From contig NZ_OU745373.1 of the NCBI RefSeq assembly GCF_916618745.1, positions 1,564,501 to 1,628,500 on the forward strand: DNA of 64,000 nucleotides, given 5' to 3'. This stretch comes from Cardiobacterium sp. Marseille-Q4385. Lineage in GTDB: Bacteria > Pseudomonadota > Gammaproteobacteria > Cardiobacteriales > Cardiobacteriaceae. Positions 28,330-37,054 of the stretch are shown piece by piece; within the stretch, counting starts at the first letter, position 1, and each line of letters starts with the position of its first letter. The notes under the pieces were generated by a model, which made no database searches, was not told the origin of the DNA, and worked only from the letters and a program-made list of their open reading frames with translations. The position numbers were made by a program, and so were the translations under genes.

Positions 28330-29109
28330 ATGGCTGCGACACACAATTATTACCGCATTCTGGGTGTCCCCAGTACCGCCGGTGTCCCGGAAATACGCAA
28401 TGCTGTCAGTGCATTGCGCAAGCGTGACGCCGCCGGCAGTTACACCGCAACCCTCAACACGATTGAGGAGACGTTGAGTGATCCGCAAAAACGCAATGCT
28501 TATGACGACCAGCTGGGGCTAACGGCGGGACTGCGTGGCGATTATTACGTTGCCATCCAGGCACAGGCAGAACCGAAGAAACAGACATTTGTCGATGTGA
28601 CCGGGCGGGAATACGGTTCTGAAGAAGCGCTGCGCAATGCGCAGCAGGCGCGCTATAACCAGATGGCGGCTGAGCTGGAAGATTGGGAAAAGGGTCTGAC
28701 GGCACGTGATCATCTGCTCTCCAGCGGACGCGCGATGCTGTTCCTCGGCATGCTGGCTCTGGCCTTGGCCATCGCCTTTTTTTCCGGTAAGCCGTTTTAC
28801 GATGATTATCGCGCCAAGCAGCAATCAGAAGAAGCCTATGTTGCCTTGAGCAATGCGGGCAACGAGGTCATGTCGCTCATCCGCAGCAATAAGGTTTTCC
28901 CTTCCAGCTATAGCAACGATGGCGAGTACTACCACATCGGTGTGGAAGGGGATAATGCCATCAAGCTGAGTTTCAACCAGAATGCTTACAACGGCCTGCA
29001 AGGCAGCAGCATTACCTTCGAGCTGTATCAGATTCCTAACGCGGGGGTGGACTGGCGTTGTCACTCCGATTTGCCGGAAGAATATATTCCGGTGCGTTGT
29101 CCCAAGTAA
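28330..29109 (+). CDS. Degenerate J-domain protein with TM segment and pilin-like C-terminus
   Basis: 259 residues. The N-terminus (1-60) has J-domain features (NYYRILGVPSTAG; ETLSDPQKRNAYD), but the DnaK-activating HPD tripeptide is replaced by KRD (31-33). A single TM segment spans about 134-152. The C-terminal ~95 residues (EEAYVALSNAGNEVMSLI..., ending WRCHSDLPEEYIPVRCPK) resemble the globular part of a type IV pilin, with a terminal disulfide pair. The chain would have the J-like part in the cytoplasm and the pilin-like part outside. AAGGATG precedes the ATG. Function unknown. Confidence 0.65.
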   Translation: MAATHNYYRILGVPSTAGVPEIRNAVSALRKRDAAGSYTATLNTIEETLSDPQKRNAYDDQLGLTAGLRGDYYVAIQAQAEPKKQTFVDVTGREYGSEEALRNAQQARYNQMAAELEDWEKGLTARDHLLSSGRAMLFLGMLALALAIAFFSGKPFYDDYRAKQQSEEAYVALSNAGNEVMSLIRSNKVFPSSYSNDGEYYHIGVEGDNAIKLSFNQNAYNGLQGSSITFELYQIPNAGVDWRCHSDLPEEYIPVRCPK

Positions 29110-29132
29110 TTATTCAATGCCTTTCTCCGGGG

Positions 29133-29167
29133 ACAGGCGGCGTAGCAATACGTCGCCTGTTTTTTTG
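29133..29167 (+). terminator. Terminator of the J-domain/pilin-like gene
   Basis: Stem ACAGGCGGCGTA/TACGTCGCCTGT with loop GCAA (one mismatch), then eight Ts. Confidence 0.9.
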
Positions 29168-29185
29168 TGCCCGTTGCCGGTCGCT

Positions 29186-30634
29186 TCAATTCTCGGTGTC
29201 GCTAGCGAATTGCAGCGGCTGGATCATTTCCAGGCGCTTGATGCCGGCGGCATTCACCACCAGGCGCACCAGCTCGCTTGCTTGCTGCCCGGCATAGTCG
29301 ATATGCCGGATCATGTAGATGTGGTAGATGCGTTCGCCCCGGCTGTCGCCGTTTTCGTCTTCGGGCAGCGGCAGCGGCTCGAAGAGGTTGTCGATTTGTT
29401 TCAGGAAGTCGGCGATGTTGAAGCGGGTGATGTCCACGATGGAATACTGGGTGCGCTCGAACAGTGCCGGGCGGTTGTGCAGGGTCACGTCTTTTTTGTA
29501 GAGGAGGATGTCTTCGTCGCGCTGGTCGTTCAGCAGTTGCAGCCAGTGCCCCCGCTCACGCAGGGCGGCGATATCCGGTGGTAGCAGTTCGTGTTCGACG
29601 AAGCGGTAGTTTTCGCGGCAGTCACCGACGATGGTTTTTTCGTCGCGGTAGATGAGCAGGCGCCGGTCGGGAATCCATTTGCGGAAGAGGCGCAGCAGTT
29701 GTTCGCGGCCAATGTCTTTCATGCGGTCTTTGAAGATGTAGGCGATGACGACGGCCATGAAGAGGTTGCTGCTGAGTGCGCCGTATTTGCCCTGCCAGAA
29801 GAAGGCGACGAAGGTGGCGAAGATCATGGCAATCGCCGCCGCCACCGCATAGACGGTGTGCATGAGCAGCGGGTTGCCTTTTTTGCGGCGCACGTCGAGG
29901 TAGAGGTAGCGGTTGATGTATTTTTTCAGGGCGCTCCAGCGGTAGAGCACTTCTTCGTTCTTGCCGGTGGCATTCGGCATGCTCGCCGGGTAGTGCGCGC
30001 GGCAGTAGGCGGTTTCTTCCCGCCACAGGGTTCGGATGGCGGCGCGCGCGGGCACATCGGCAGGGGCGGCGAGGCGGCGCAGGTATTGCACGGTCATCAG
30101 CGTGATGTATTCGTCGCAGTAATGGAAGGCGACGGAAGAGAGGCGCGCCTCTGCCGCTGCGGCGAGTGGTGCCAGGGCACGGTAGGCAGCGAGTGCGGCG
30201 CGGATGGCAGCGAGGGTGGCGCTGACGGTTTCTGTGTTTTTTTTCTGCGGGTTTTTTTCGATGAGTTTGACGGCGAGGCGCAGGGCGCGTTTATAGGTGA
30301 GCGCGTAGCGTTTCAGGGTGTTTTCGTAATCGTCTAGCGTCAGCGTCGGGTCGTCGCGGTGGGCGGCGAGCCAGGCGGCGAGGATCTCAAGCGCGCCGCC
30401 CGCTTCGCTGAGGTGGGCGATTTTTTCGGTCGGCGGGCGCAGGCGGACGTAGTTTTTCAGGCTGCGGCGGAAGTCGCCGGTGGTATAGAAGTCGGGATTG
30501 ATTTGCAGGGCGGAGGGCAGGAAGAACCAGGTATCGATGCGGTAGCGGATTTCTTTGGCGTGGCGGTCGAAGAGGACTTTCTGCTTGATTTCAAGCTGGT
30601 GTTTGCCATGCGCCTTGACGGATTCTTTGATCAT
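29186..30634 (-). CDS. Unknown membrane protein, 482 aa
   Basis: Helical N-terminal ~250 residues, two TM segments around 253-300 (VYAVAAAIAMIFATFVAFFW; LFMAVVIAYIF), then a cytoplasmic C-terminal ~180-residue domain with beta strands. No family is recognised. The coding strand has an A8 run near codon 130 (in NPQKKNTE), a possible slippage site. It lies 44 bp downstream of the DASS transporter gene and shares its strand. Confidence 0.7.
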   Translation of the reverse strand: MIKESVKAHGKHQLEIKQKVLFDRHAKEIRYRIDTWFFLPSALQINPDFYTTGDFRRSLKNYVRLRPPTEKIAHLSEAGGALEILAAWLAAHRDDPTLTLDDYENTLKRYALTYKRALRLAVKLIEKNPQKKNTETVSATLAAIRAALAAYRALAPLAAAAEARLSSVAFHYCDEYITLMTVQYLRRLAAPADVPARAAIRTLWREETAYCRAHYPASMPNATGKNEEVLYRWSALKKYINRYLYLDVRRKKGNPLLMHTVYAVAAAIAMIFATFVAFFWQGKYGALSSNLFMAVVIAYIFKDRMKDIGREQLLRLFRKWIPDRRLLIYRDEKTIVGDCRENYRFVEHELLPPDIAALRERGHWLQLLNDQRDEDILLYKKDVTLHNRPALFERTQYSIVDITRFNIADFLKQIDNLFEPLPLPEDENGDSRGERIYHIYMIRHIDYAGQQASELVRLVVNAAGIKRLEMIQPLQFASDTEN

Positions 30635-30678
30635 GCCCTGTCCCTGTTTTTACCCCCTCTGTAAAAGAGGGGGATGCT

Positions 30679-32247
30679 TTACCACAAGCGGCTGTTAAAG
30701 CCCATGAGCGGCATGACGTAGTGCGTCCACAGGATGAGGATAATCCAGATAAGGATGAGCTGGATGATGCCGTATTTGAAGGAATCGCCGGTGGAGTACT
30801 GGTCGGTGAGGTAGCTGATGTTGGCAGGCTTGGAGTTGAAGTAGAGCACATAAACCTGGTTGATCATGAAGCCCATCGGCAGGCAGAAGCCGACCAGATC
30901 CCAGTGGTAGCGCTGGGCGATGGCGATGATGATCGGGAAGAGGATGATGGTGCGCGCGGTTTTGCTTTCGCTGATGAGGGTGGTGAAGCCGAAGACGGCG
31001 CTGAGGACGGCAAAGACCAGCACTTTGCCCGCACCCTGCGGGTCGATGTTCCAGTGGTCGAAGGCGCGGTGCACGTAGAGGCCGACGATGTCGGTCTGAT
31101 CCATCATGCCGCCCAGCACATAAGCACCGAAGCTGAACATCATCATGTGCCAGGGGATGTCGGCGTCGTTCCATTTCATTACGCCGATGGCGGGCAGGTT
31201 GGAGAACGACGGCATGAGCACGGCGCAGGCACCAGCAAGCGCGACGACTTCAGCCTTGATACCTGTCCATTTGCCGGTGCACCACAAGGCCAGCACGATG
31301 AGGAAGACGACGCCGGCCTTGATTTCTTTCACCTGAATCTTGCCGAGTTTGTCGTATTCCGCGCGCAGCCGCGCCATACCGCCGGCGAGTTTCGGGCGGC
31401 TGTCTTCTTCTTTTATCGGGAAGATGAAGCGCGTACCTGTCCACCAGGCGACCAGGCATTGCACCACCGCGAGCGGGAAGAGGGCGAGGAACCAGTCCTG
31501 GTAGGTGACGAGCGCCCCGGCTTTTTCCAGCATGGCGACGGCGAGGAGGTTGGCGGCGGAGCCGGTGAGGAAGGCGCTGGCGGAGACGTTATTGGCGAGC
31601 AGGTTGAGCAGCACCATGTTACGCCCGACGTGGTTGCGTGAAGTGCCGCCGGTCGCGCCATAAATGGCGGAAATCACCATGAAGAGCGGCAGCAGCAGCG
31701 CGGTTTTCGCCGAAGTGGCGCTGATGAAGGCGCCGAAAATCAGGTTCAGCGCGACGAAGCAGAGGAAGAGCATGGTCAGCCGTTCCTTGGTGCGCAGCAC
31801 GAGGATGAGCGAAATCCGCTTGGCGAGTCCTGTCGTCACCAAAGCGCTGGCAAGGATGAAGCTGGCGATATTCAGGATCATCACCGGTTCGCCGAGCATG
31901 GCGAAGGCGGGGCGCATCTTCATCACCCCGGTGAGGACGACAACGACAATGACCAGCAAGGAAGTGAGGTAATTGGGGATGGCCTCGGTCAGCCAGAGGA
32001 CGAGCGAAGCGAGGAAAATGCCCATCGCACTGTAACAATGGGCGGGCGGCACCTTCGTCTGCGTTTCAAACAGCTCGATGGTGCCGCACCAGCGCAACTG
32101 GAACATCAGGAAGAGCAGCACGGCGAGCGGCACGCCGATCAGTTTCAGGCGCTGCATGATTGGCCCGGCTTTAATTTCCTTGAATTTCTCCAACGAATAA
32201 TTGCGCATATCGAGCGGGTCGAATGCGGTTTTGTCTATATCGGCCAT
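30679..32247 (-). CDS. DASS-family (SLC13-like) anion/dicarboxylate transporter
   Basis: 522 residues, about 12 hydrophobic segments. Features of the divalent-anion:sodium symporter family: LVLWLTEAIPNYLTSLLV early, SATSAKTALLLPL mid, TGSAANLLAVAML and a second SESKTARTI half-site in the C-terminal repeat. It likely moves di- or tricarboxylates; the substrate cannot be fixed. A hairpin (30653-30673) lies between it and the downstream unknown membrane gene and may attenuate read-through. Confidence 0.85.
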   Translation of the reverse strand: MADIDKTAFDPLDMRNYSLEKFKEIKAGPIMQRLKLIGVPLAVLLFLMFQLRWCGTIELFETQTKVPPAHCYSAMGIFLASLVLWLTEAIPNYLTSLLVIVVVVLTGVMKMRPAFAMLGEPVMILNIASFILASALVTTGLAKRISLILVLRTKERLTMLFLCFVALNLIFGAFISATSAKTALLLPLFMVISAIYGATGGTSRNHVGRNMVLLNLLANNVSASAFLTGSAANLLAVAMLEKAGALVTYQDWFLALFPLAVVQCLVAWWTGTRFIFPIKEEDSRPKLAGGMARLRAEYDKLGKIQVKEIKAGVVFLIVLALWCTGKWTGIKAEVVALAGACAVLMPSFSNLPAIGVMKWNDADIPWHMMMFSFGAYVLGGMMDQTDIVGLYVHRAFDHWNIDPQGAGKVLVFAVLSAVFGFTTLISESKTARTIILFPIIIAIAQRYHWDLVGFCLPMGFMINQVYVLYFNSKPANISYLTDQYSTGDSFKYGIIQLILIWIILILWTHYVMPLMGFNSRLW

Positions 32248-32308
32248 TATCGACTCCTTATGTATCCCATTGCAGTTATAAGCCGCTGGTCAGTAAGCGG
32301 CGCGAGCA

Positions 32309-32944
32309 TTACGCCATACCGACGACCTGCTTTCCGGCTTTCAGATAATTGATATTATCGAGTTGGGCAATGCCCAGTTTTTCAGCGGCGGATTTAATCC
32401 CCGCATAATCCTCGCTTTCACAGCAGGCAGTTTCCATCAGGGCACCGTTGAACCATACCTGCGCATATTCGCAGATGATGCCGTCCACACTGAAACCATA
32501 ACGCATCTTTTCTACCGATACCGTGCATAAATCAGGATGCGCTTTGGCCATTGCCACAAATTCCGCCAATTCATATTGCGCCTTATCAAGGGCAATATCG
32601 ACTTGCAGGAAACCGAGAATCGTCTGCAAATCGGCTCTACTCACCGGGAACTGGAATTTGCCGCGCGGCTGGAAGATTTCAAAACCTTCCGGCGTTTCGC
32701 CGACCTTCAGCTTGATGTCGAGCAGACTGTCGCGCACCTTGACGTTGGCGGCATCCGTTTTTGCCGAGAGAAAATAAATCTCGGCGGGCATACGGCGGGC
32801 GGCATACAGCGTCGCTTTCGCGTCCCACATATGCTGCTGCACCCCGTGGATAATATCCTTGCCGAATACGCGGAATTCGGCGCGCGGCGTAATCTTCGCG
32901 GCATCAGCGGCAGAAGTGGCGACATTCTTGGCATACGTATTCAT
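32309..32944 (-). CDS. Unknown protein next to CYTH phosphatase, 211 aa
   Basis: A soluble alpha/beta protein with no signal peptide and no recognised family. Visible stretches: RVFGKDIIHGVQQHMWDAKATLY, LLDIKLKVGETPEGFEIFQPRGKFQFPV, CTVSVEKMRYGFSVDG. It starts 10 bp after the CYTH gene, so the two are co-transcribed; a joint role with CYTH is inferred. ATG 32944 has GAGAGGC upstream. Confidence 0.65.
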   Translation of the reverse strand: MNTYAKNVATSAADAAKITPRAEFRVFGKDIIHGVQQHMWDAKATLYAARRMPAEIYFLSAKTDAANVKVRDSLLDIKLKVGETPEGFEIFQPRGKFQFPVSRADLQTILGFLQVDIALDKAQYELAEFVAMAKAHPDLCTVSVEKMRYGFSVDGIICEYAQVWFNGALMETACCESEDYAGIKSAAEKLGIAQLDNINYLKAGKQVVGMA

Positions 32945-32954
32945 GGCGGCCTCT

Positions 32955-33425
32955 CTATTTATCCCAGGTTGTATAAGGATTCTTGACCAGATTGGAATTG
33001 AAATAGCGCGGATCGGATGAAATTTCTTCACCCACCCAGGCGGGTTTCTCGAAAGCCTGCGATTCACTGGCGAGTTCCACCTCGGCGACAATCAAACCGG
33101 CATTAACGCCGAAAAATTCATCAATCTCCCACGTCAAACCGGCGAAAGGAATCTTATAGCGCGCCTTTTCAATAATCGGTTTCTCGGCGAGATTCTCCAG
33201 CATTTGCACACAATCGGCATGCGGGATTTCATATTCATATTCCTGACGGGTAACACCGACGGTCGGGCCTTTCACCGTGAGATAGGCCTTGTCGTCAATC
33301 GTGCGGATGCGCACCGTCCGCTCCTTGGCGCTGTTGAGATACCCCTGGCGATAATGGGTCCCCTTGGCGAGCTGCCGCCAGTCGTCGCCGATTACCAAAA
33401 ACTTGCGTTCAATTTCTTTGGCCAT
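32955..33425 (-). CDS. CYTH-domain triphosphatase
   Basis: 156 residues. Signature EIERKFLV (4-11), the ExExK motif of the CYTH tunnel fold, followed by RQGYL, RTVRIRTIDDKAYLTVKG, EYEYEIPHADC, EKARYKIPF, WEIDEFFG and AEVELASE. Bacterial members of this size hydrolyse inorganic triphosphate or thiamine triphosphate. AGGAGCTC precedes the ATG. First gene of a two-gene unit. Confidence 0.9.
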   Translation of the reverse strand: MAKEIERKFLVIGDDWRQLAKGTHYRQGYLNSAKERTVRIRTIDDKAYLTVKGPTVGVTRQEYEYEIPHADCVQMLENLAEKPIIEKARYKIPFAGLTWEIDEFFGVNAGLIVAEVELASESQAFEKPAWVGEEISSDPRYFNSNLVKNPYTTWDK

Positions 33426-33798
33426 GATGAGCTCCTGTTATGGATTCAGAGGTGAGTTTGCCACATCAATTCACAAAACAACAATTATTGTTGAGCATAA
33501 TGCGTATAAGCTGTGCTTATGTGTTGAAACACACGGATGTGCCGCTTGGCGGGCCCAGCAATGACGCCGTTTGACGGGTCCAGCATTTACGCCGCTTGGC
33601 GGGGCCAGTATTGACGCCGCTTGGTGGTAAGCCCAGGTTTTATCCCGCTTGACGTGCTGCCCAATCCCAAATTTTGCACGGAAAAATCCCTTCCTCCGCT
33701 TGCGGGGGACGGGGCTCCCATGAAAAAATGCTCGCATTTTTTTCATGGGTACCCGGGAAGGTGGCCGAAGGCCGGAAGGGGGGATAAAAAACCAGGAT
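33426..33798. repeat. Repeat-filled interval
   Basis: Four 25-bp-type units (GCCGCTTGGCGGGCCCAGCA and relatives, 33540-33660), then a CCTCCGCTTGCGGGGGACGG palindrome and an ATGAAAAAATGCTCGCATTT inverted repeat (ATGAAAAAATGCgagcATTTTTTTCAT). No gene. Confidence 0.65.
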
Positions 33799-34725
33799 TT
33801 ATTCCGCCAGCGGCGGCAAGGCGTGTAAAAACTGCATGGCAGCAGGCGAGAGTTTGCGCTGGCGCGGGCGGAGCAGGTAGTAATCCGCATTCAGGGCAAA
33901 ATTTTCTACCGCCAGCGCCATCAACGTGCCGCGCGCCAGGGCGTCGGTAACCGCGAGGCGCGGCAGCGCCGCCGCGCCAAAGCCTGCTGCGACCAGATCC
34001 CGCGCCGCTTCCAGGCTGCCGACGGTAATCAGCGGCGCTGACGGCGCGCGTTTGCCGCCCTGCTTCCTCACCCATTCCTCAATCTTGGCGCGGGTACGCG
34101 TGCCCTTTTCGCGCACGACCACGCTCGCCTGCAAAAATTCGTCAAGACGCAGTGGGCGGTGCATATCCAGTAGCGGCGAGCCCGCCGCTGTGACCACCAC
34201 ATACGGTTCGCGGTAGAGCAGGGTCTGTTCGACCTGCGCCGGGCGGCGCGTGCGGCCGGCAAAGCCCAGTTCGGCTTCCTGCCCCGCCACCCAGTCGAAT
34301 ACCTGTCCGGAATTGCCGATGCGGATATTGAAGCGGATTTGCGGGAACCGTTTATGAAAGCGGCGTAGCAGCGGCGGCAGATAGTAGCTGCCCATCACCG
34401 CCGAGGCGGCTAGGGTGAGCGTGCCCGCCTGCAACAAGCTGAGATCCTGAAAGACTTGGCCGATTTCGTCGAAAAGTCCGAAGAGGCGGCGGGTATAGCC
34501 ATAAAGCACTTCCCCCTCGGCGGTGAGCGTGATGGAGCGGCGCGAGCGGTCGAAGAGGGCGACGTGCAGCGCATTTTCCAGTCCTTGCATTTGCTGGCTG
34601 ACGGCGGGCTGGGTGAGGAACAGTAACTGCGCCGCCCGGGTAAAACTGCCGCTTTGCGCGACGTAGTGAAAGGTTTTCAGGTGTTCGAGATTCATCCGGC
34701 TGACCGCCGGCGGCAGGGGTTCCAT
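33799..34725 (-). CDS. LysR-family transcriptional regulator
   Basis: 308 residues. The N-terminal winged helix-turn-helix is classical (NLEHLKTFHYVAQSGSFTRA; LFLTQPAVSQQMQGLENALHV; LFDRSRRSITLTAEGE), followed by a periplasmic-binding-protein-like effector domain. Start 34725 was chosen for GGAG seven bases upstream; the more usual ATG ten codons later (34695) has a weak site. It is divergent from nothing: aspA upstream is on the same strand, 133 bp away. Target genes and effector unknown. Confidence 0.85.
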   Translation of the reverse strand: MEPLPPAVSRMNLEHLKTFHYVAQSGSFTRAAQLLFLTQPAVSQQMQGLENALHVALFDRSRRSITLTAEGEVLYGYTRRLFGLFDEIGQVFQDLSLLQAGTLTLAASAVMGSYYLPPLLRRFHKRFPQIRFNIRIGNSGQVFDWVAGQEAELGFAGRTRRPAQVEQTLLYREPYVVVTAAGSPLLDMHRPLRLDEFLQASVVVREKGTRTRAKIEEWVRKQGGKRAPSAPLITVGSLEAARDLVAAGFGAAALPRLAVTDALARGTLMALAVENFALNADYYLLRPRQRKLSPAAMQFLHALPPLAE

Positions 34726-34752
34726 AAGCGGCTCCGTGAGGGATTGTTCGCA

Positions 34753-34795
34753 TATAGTTAAACATCTAAAAAATCGTAACGGCATTGCGTCGCCT
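34753..34795. mobile_element. Truncated Correia-like element (subfamily B)
   Basis: The left 43 bases match the element at 14600 (TATAGTTAAACATCTAAAAA then TCGTAACGGCATTGCGTCGC); the rest is missing, and the aspA terminator follows. Confidence 0.75.
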
Positions 34796-34807
34796 GATCG
34801 CAGCAAA

Positions 34808-34829
34808 AAGCCCCGCTTGTGCGGGGCTT
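34808..34829 (-). terminator. Terminator of aspA
   Basis: Minus-strand stem AAGCCCCGC/GCGGGGCTT with a four-base loop, followed by TTT. Confidence 0.85.
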
Positions 34830-34857
34830 GCCATTGCAGGCGGCTATGGATGTCGGG

Positions 34858-36252
34858 TTATTTCGGATAAACCATGTTTTCCGGCGCGATGATTTTTTCC
34901 AGCTCGTCTTTGCTGAGATAGCCTTTTTCCAGCACGATGTCGTACACCGAGCCGCCGGTACGTTTTGCGGTTTTGGCGACGTCGGAGGATTTTTCGTAGC
35001 CGATGTAGGGGTTGAGCGCGGTAACGAGGCCGATGTTCGACAGCACTTGTTCGCGGCAGTGGGCTTCGTTGAGCTGTATGCCGTCGATGCATTTTTCGGC
35101 GAAGGTTTCGCAGGCGCGGGAAAGCATGACCATCGCGGTAAAGAGGTTGAAGGTGATGACGGGCTCAAACACGTTCAGTTGCAGTTGTCCCGCTTCGGAG
35201 GCGAGCGCGATGCTGTGGTCTATGCCCATGACGTGGAAGCAGGTCTGGTTCACGACTTCCGGGATGACCGGGTTGATTTTGCCCGGCATGATAGAGCTGC
35301 CCGGCTGTCTGTCTGGCAGGATGTAGTTCGCCAGCCCTGCGCGCGGACCGGAGCTGAGGAAGCGCAGGTCGTTGGCGATTTTCGAGAGGCGGGTGGCAAT
35401 CAGGCGCAGGTTGCCGGAGAGGTGGACGTAGGCGCTGGTGTCCTGCGTTGCCTGGATGAGGTCTTGCGCGGTTTTGTACGGTTTGCCGGTGACGGCGGCG
35501 AGATGGCGTGCGCAGGCGGGGATGTAGCCAGCCGGGGCATTCAGGCCGGTGCCGATGGCGGTCGCGCCCATGTTCATTTCGTAGAGGCGGCGGCGCGGTT
35601 CGTCCAGACGCTCGATTTCGGTCGCAATCATGGTGGTGAAGGCGTTGAATTCTTGCCCGGCGGTCATCGGTACGGCGTCTTGCAGGTGGGTGCGGCCCAT
35701 TTTCAGTTTGTCGCCAAATTCTTTGCTCTTGCGCGCGAAGCTGTCGTGCAGTTTTTGCAGCGAGCCGATGAGGCGTTCGATGTAGCCGTCAAGGGCGACG
35801 TGCAGAGCAGTCGGGTAGGCGTCGTTGGTGGACTGCGATTTGTTGACGTGGTTGTTCGGGTGGCAGTAGTCGTATTCGCCTTTTTTGTGGCCGAGGATTT
35901 CCAGGGCACGGTTGGCGATGACTTCGTTGGCGTTCATGTTGGTGGAGGTGCCCGCCCCGCCCTGGATCATGTCCACCAGGAATTGGTCGTGCAGTTTGCC
36001 GCTGATGATTTCGTCGCAGGCGGCGCAGATGGCGTCTTTGATTTTGCCGTCCAGCGCACCGACTTCGTGGTTGGCGAGGGCGGCGGCTTTTTTCACTTGC
36101 GCGAAGGCGTTGATGAAGGTGCTGAACTGGTCGAGGTGCACACCAGTGATGTTGAAGTTTTCCAGGGCGCGCAGGGTCTGGATGCCGTAGTAGGCGTCGG
36201 CGGGGACGTCGCGTTCGCCGAGTAAGTCATGTTCACGTCGTGTTGCTGTCAT
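34858..36252 (-). CDS. aspA: Aspartate ammonia-lyase
   Basis: 464 residues, full length for the fumarase/aspartase superfamily. The signature loop GSSIMPGKINPV (about 315-326) holds the catalytic Ser. Other blocks are QGGAGTSTNMNANEV (about 97-111), NNHVNKSQSTNDAYPT (about 132-147) and GRTHLQDAVPMT. It converts aspartate to fumarate and ammonia in the cytoplasm, feeding anaerobic fumarate respiration or nitrogen release. AGGAGACC precedes the ATG. Confidence 0.96.
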   Translation of the reverse strand: MTATRREHDLLGERDVPADAYYGIQTLRALENFNITGVHLDQFSTFINAFAQVKKAAALANHEVGALDGKIKDAICAACDEIISGKLHDQFLVDMIQGGAGTSTNMNANEVIANRALEILGHKKGEYDYCHPNNHVNKSQSTNDAYPTALHVALDGYIERLIGSLQKLHDSFARKSKEFGDKLKMGRTHLQDAVPMTAGQEFNAFTTMIATEIERLDEPRRRLYEMNMGATAIGTGLNAPAGYIPACARHLAAVTGKPYKTAQDLIQATQDTSAYVHLSGNLRLIATRLSKIANDLRFLSSGPRAGLANYILPDRQPGSSIMPGKINPVIPEVVNQTCFHVMGIDHSIALASEAGQLQLNVFEPVITFNLFTAMVMLSRACETFAEKCIDGIQLNEAHCREQVLSNIGLVTALNPYIGYEKSSDVAKTAKRTGGSVYDIVLEKGYLSKDELEKIIAPENMVYPK

Positions 36253-36493
36253 GAGGGGTCTCCTGTTAGGTTTTGTGTATTTTAACGCTGTGGACTGTGT
36301 TTGTAACGTGAATTTCGCTTTTCTTTCCGGAGGATATTACTCAGAAATTCACGAGTCCTTGTTTTTGTTATGTTCTTTGGCTGCGGGATGCTGGCGGTTT
36401 TCTGGTGTTTTTCACTTGTTGCGCCGCTTGCACCCCCACTGCATTTCCGCTTGGGTGGCGTGAATATCACTCTTTTGCGGGTGGTTTTGCGGA
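36253..36493. other. Upstream region of aspA, no gene seen
   Basis: AT-richer than its surroundings; expected to hold the aspA promoter. I could not place a convincing -35/-10 pair. No ORF with a credible start. Confidence 0.4.
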
Positions 36494-36515
36494 AAAGCCC
36501 GCTAGCGCGGGCTTT
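36494..36515 (-). terminator. Terminator of the 133-aa lipoprotein gene
   Basis: Stem AAAGCCCGC/GCGGGCTTT, followed by TTCC on the minus strand. Confidence 0.75.
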
Positions 36516-36544
36516 GGGTTGTGTGCTGACGCCTTCCGGTGTCT

Positions 36545-36946
36545 TTATTGCAGGAAGGGTTCGAGCAGTTTGTTGGCTTCTGCTGCGTCAATCAGACACA
36601 AGTCAGAGTCATTTTTAGATTTAACAATGTTGCAGTTATAGCGGTAGGCATAACCCACACCGCCATGAATGGCAGGGTCGTACACATAAACCATCATCAC
36701 ATCTTTGATGTCGCTCAAAGGATATTTGGGTATGGCAACGCTGTCTTTCAGCAAGACCGCTGCACAAGGTTGCTTTTGTTCCTCTTCTTTCAAGCAAGGG
36801 TCAGCACCTGCAACCCTAACATCAAAGGAAGACGCAGATGCGCTGATGTGCGCGTGCTTGACACGCCCCGTGTTCTGTTCGCTGCTTTTCTCACCAGAGC
36901 AGGCGGCGAGCATGATGAACAGGGTTGGAAGCAGGATTTTTTTCAT
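36545..36946 (-). CDS. Unknown small lipoprotein, 133 aa
   Basis: Signal peptide with lipobox MLAACSG at about 12-18, then a ~115-residue periplasmic part with four further Cys (DPCLKEEE, QPCAA, YNCNIV, DLCLID), likely two disulfides. No family is recognised. AGAGGTGAACC precedes the ATG. Lower GC than its neighbours may point to transfer. Confidence 0.7.
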   Translation of the reverse strand: MKKILLPTLFIMLAACSGEKSSEQNTGRVKHAHISASASSFDVRVAGADPCLKEEEQKQPCAAVLLKDSVAIPKYPLSDIKDVMMVYVYDPAIHGGVGYAYRYNCNIVKSKNDSDLCLIDAAEANKLLEPFLQ

Positions 36947-37000
36947 GGTTCACCTCTTTTTGTGCTACGAGGCACGTTAGTCGATGGCGGTGGTTTATGC

Positions 37001-37024
37001 GGTGGGCCAAGGCCCACCCTACGC
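37001..37024. repeat. GGTGGGCC palindrome
   Basis: GGTGGGCCaaGGCCCACCCTACGC is the same motif that recurs in the 107-bp array at 55 kb and at 61029. Confidence 0.6.
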
Positions 37025-37054
37025 GAGTTATGGTTTTTTCGGCGATGTCGCTAT

